Below, piece by piece: positions 4,765 through 5,868 of a stretch of 5,868 bases of DNA (position 1 is its first letter; every line of letters begins with the position of its first letter). This stretch comes from Lachnospiraceae bacterium (GTDB lineage: Bacteria; Bacillota_A; Clostridia; Lachnospirales; Lachnospiraceae): positions 1 through 5,868 of the forward strand of contig JAISHZ010000111.1 in NCBI GenBank assembly GCA_031262285.1, given 5' to 3'. Below the pieces are notes generated by a model. It was not told where the DNA came from. It worked only from the letters and a program-made list of their open reading frames with translations, and did no database searches. A program made the translations under genes and the position numbers.

Positions 4765-5637
4765 ATGAATATTTCAAGTATGCTAAGTTCCGGGATGGAT
4801 TATTCCGGGTTGTTCGGAAGTTTAGGGAGCGCCGCTTCTTCGGTGGCAGGCAGCACTTTTTTATCCGATTGGTACAGTATCAAAAACGGATCGACCTATC
4901 GTCTCTACAAAGCACATTATGCAGAACAAATGAAATCTGAAGAAACCGATGAAACAGACACCAAGAAGACGACCAAAAGCAATAGTAAGAATAGCACAAC
5001 GTCCGGTAATACAACTGAAACAGAAACAAAAGCGACTGCAAGCACATCCATCAGCAAAGATTCAACAGAAAAGTTATCCGGTATCATACGAGCGGCAGAT
5101 GATTTAAAGGCGGCGACAGATGCCTTTTCCGCAACAGGATCTAAGTCATTGTTTGCGGTAGCAGTACAAAAATCAGGCGAATCACAAACAAACAATGTGA
5201 CCACCACAGAAAACACAGCACAAGATGTATTGACGCAACAAAAAGGGAAAATAGTCAATGCACTATCCACTTTTGTGGATCGCTACAATTCCTTATTGAG
5301 CGCAATCAAAAGCACAAGTAACACAGCTATCACCAATGGAATGGATCGTATGATCCACGCGACCAAAACAAACGAAAACTTACTCGGCAAGATCGGAGTG
5401 ACCATTCAAGCCGACAACACAGTATCTCTTGACAAAACAAAATTCGAAACGGCAGATGTGCAACTAGTCAAAGATCTTTTTACAGGATATGGCTCCTATG
5501 GCTCACAGACATCTTCCCAAACAGCCGCTTTGAGTCGCGCTGCGCAGCGAGAAGCCGCGAAAGCCGCCACATACACAGAAAAAGCCACATATTCGGCTCC
5601 AAATACCGCAGGCAGTGTGTTCGAAGATTTATTTTAA
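4765..5637 (+). CDS. Ser/Thr-rich protein with FliD-like (flagellar hook-associated) C-terminal region
   Basis: A 290-residue protein with no cysteine, no Sec signal peptide and no membrane segment. Residues 1-55 are Ser/Gly-rich, ending DWYSIKNGSTYRLYKAHYAEQMK, a segment I associate with uncharacterised clostridial proteins. Residues 57-100 are low-complexity Thr/Ser/Lys/Glu. Residues 155-245 look structured: FVDRYNSLLSAIKS at 170-183, then ENLLGKIGVTIQADNTVSLDKTKFETADVQLVKDLFTG (204-241), which follows the pattern of the FliD C-terminal region (IGI...DGtLslDe.kf...v..lF). The last 45 residues are Ala/Ser/Tyr-rich. A filament-cap-like or other surface protein using flagellar-type export is inferred; at 290 residues it is much shorter than typical FliD, so it is not called fliD. 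ATG at 4765 is chosen over the in-frame GTG at 4744 because GGGAGAGG lies just before it. Transcribed alone after the tandem repeats. Confidence 0.6.
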   Translation: MNISSMLSSGMDYSGLFGSLGSAASSVAGSTFLSDWYSIKNGSTYRLYKAHYAEQMKSEETDETDTKKTTKSNSKNSTTSGNTTETETKATASTSISKDSTEKLSGIIRAADDLKAATDAFSATGSKSLFAVAVQKSGESQTNNVTTTENTAQDVLTQQKGKIVNALSTFVDRYNSLLSAIKSTSNTAITNGMDRMIHATKTNENLLGKIGVTIQADNTVSLDKTKFETADVQLVKDLFTGYGSYGSQTSSQTAALSRAAQREAAKAATYTEKATYSAPNTAGSVFEDLF

Positions 5638-5688
5638 GTGATTAAAATCAGCTTCCATTTAGCAAAGCGAGGGTCTTTCATCATTAAG

Positions 5689-5701
5689 TTCATGACATGA
5701 A
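5689..5701. promoter_or_regulatory. Short perfect palindrome TTCATG-A-CATGAA
   Basis: A 13-bp dyad 51 bases after the stop codon of the upstream gene. It could be an operator for a gene beyond the window, but nothing else supports this. No intrinsic terminator was recognised after the 4765 gene; the only hairpin near its stop is the all-A/T ATTTTAA-GTGA-TTAAAAT. Confidence 0.2.
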
Positions 5702-5718
5702 TTCCTTCGTTCAACGAT

Positions 5719-5759
5719 TTGCATTTTAAGTATATCAATGCACAGAACCACAAAGAACT
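5719..5759 (+). repeat. Diverged 41-bp dispersed repeat, copy 2
   Basis: Contains TCAATGCACAGAACC (5735-5749), an exact reverse-complement match to 3082-3096. It pairs with the next copy at an offset of 67 bases, sharing the perfect 12-mer ATGCACAGAACC and a T/A-rich left flank (TTTAAGTA versus TTAAAGTA). No reading frame is supported here. Confidence 0.6.
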
Positions 5760-5785
5760 AAGAGCGATTAAGATGATATTGCGAA

Positions 5786-5826
5786 CTACGTTTAAAGTAA
5801 ATTGATGCACAGAACCGAACAGAGCC
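5786..5826 (+). repeat. Diverged 41-bp dispersed repeat, copy 3, with a facing inverted half
   Basis: 31 of 41 identities to the reverse complement of 3072-3112. Its core CACAGAAC (5808-5815) is also complementary to GTTCTGTG at 5850-5857, so a long-range stem with a 34-base loop is possible. The element may continue beyond the window end at 5868. Confidence 0.6.
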
Positions 5827-5868
5827 TAAGGGAGTATGGGGTGTTATACGTTCTGTGGAGATGAGACC

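Noticed and set aside
4629..4940. 103-codon frame upstream of and overlapping the FliD-like gene
   Set aside because: No ribosome site at its start, and its second half lies out of phase inside the better-supported gene at 4765.

Overview
The window looks like a chromosomal stretch from a Clostridia-type Bacillota (low-to-middling GC). The support is the strong GGAGG/AGGAG/GGGAG-type Shine-Dalgarno sites, a CarD-like regulator of the clostridial type, an S24/S26 peptidase beside a PqqD/HPr-kinase-like fusion, and many palindromic intergenic repeats. No species can be named from sequence alone.

Layout, left to right. (1) Bases 1-1559, + strand: the 3' end of a HAD-superfamily hydrolase gene, overlapping by four bases (ATGA) an intact S66 family (LD-carboxypeptidase / MccF-like) serine peptidase gene; the two are translationally coupled. 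(2) Bases 1560-1823: non-coding, with two copies of a 47-bp palindromic repeat and a strong terminator for the gene coming from the right. (3) Bases 1824-2950, - strand: a CarD/CdnL-type RNA polymerase-binding regulator, preceded upstream by a small membrane-associated S24/S26 peptidase with a Ser/His dyad. (4) Bases 2951-3184: a divergent intergenic region holding a perfect 11-bp inverted repeat whose two arms each carry an outward-facing extended -10 (TGCTATAAT), followed by a very stable 20-bp-stem structured element in the leader of the rightward gene. (5) Bases 3185-4345, + strand: a protein with an N-terminal PqqD-like domain and a C-terminal P-loop HPr-kinase-like domain. (6) Bases 4346-4764: 419 bp without a gene, dominated by two tandem 94-bp units each able to fold into three hairpins. 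(7) Bases 4765-5637, + strand: a cysteine-free, Ser/Thr/Lys-rich protein whose C-terminal part resembles the end of flagellar hook-associated FliD proteins. (8) Bases 5638-5868: non-coding in what is visible, with two copies of a diverged repeat that also occurs, inverted, inside the structured leader at 3072-3112.

How the genes may work together. The S24/S26 peptidase and the PqqD/HPr-kinase-like fusion share one symmetric promoter region, so they are probably co-regulated. PqqD-like domains bind leader peptides, HPr-kinase-like P-loop proteins can phosphorylate peptide side chains, and S24/S26 enzymes cleave proteins, so a peptide or protein maturation pathway is a reasonable inference. No convincing precursor peptide, radical SAM enzyme or transporter is visible here, and the substrate is unknown. 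The most unusual material is the non-coding DNA: three separate families of palindromic repeats in under 6 kb, plus the structured leader.
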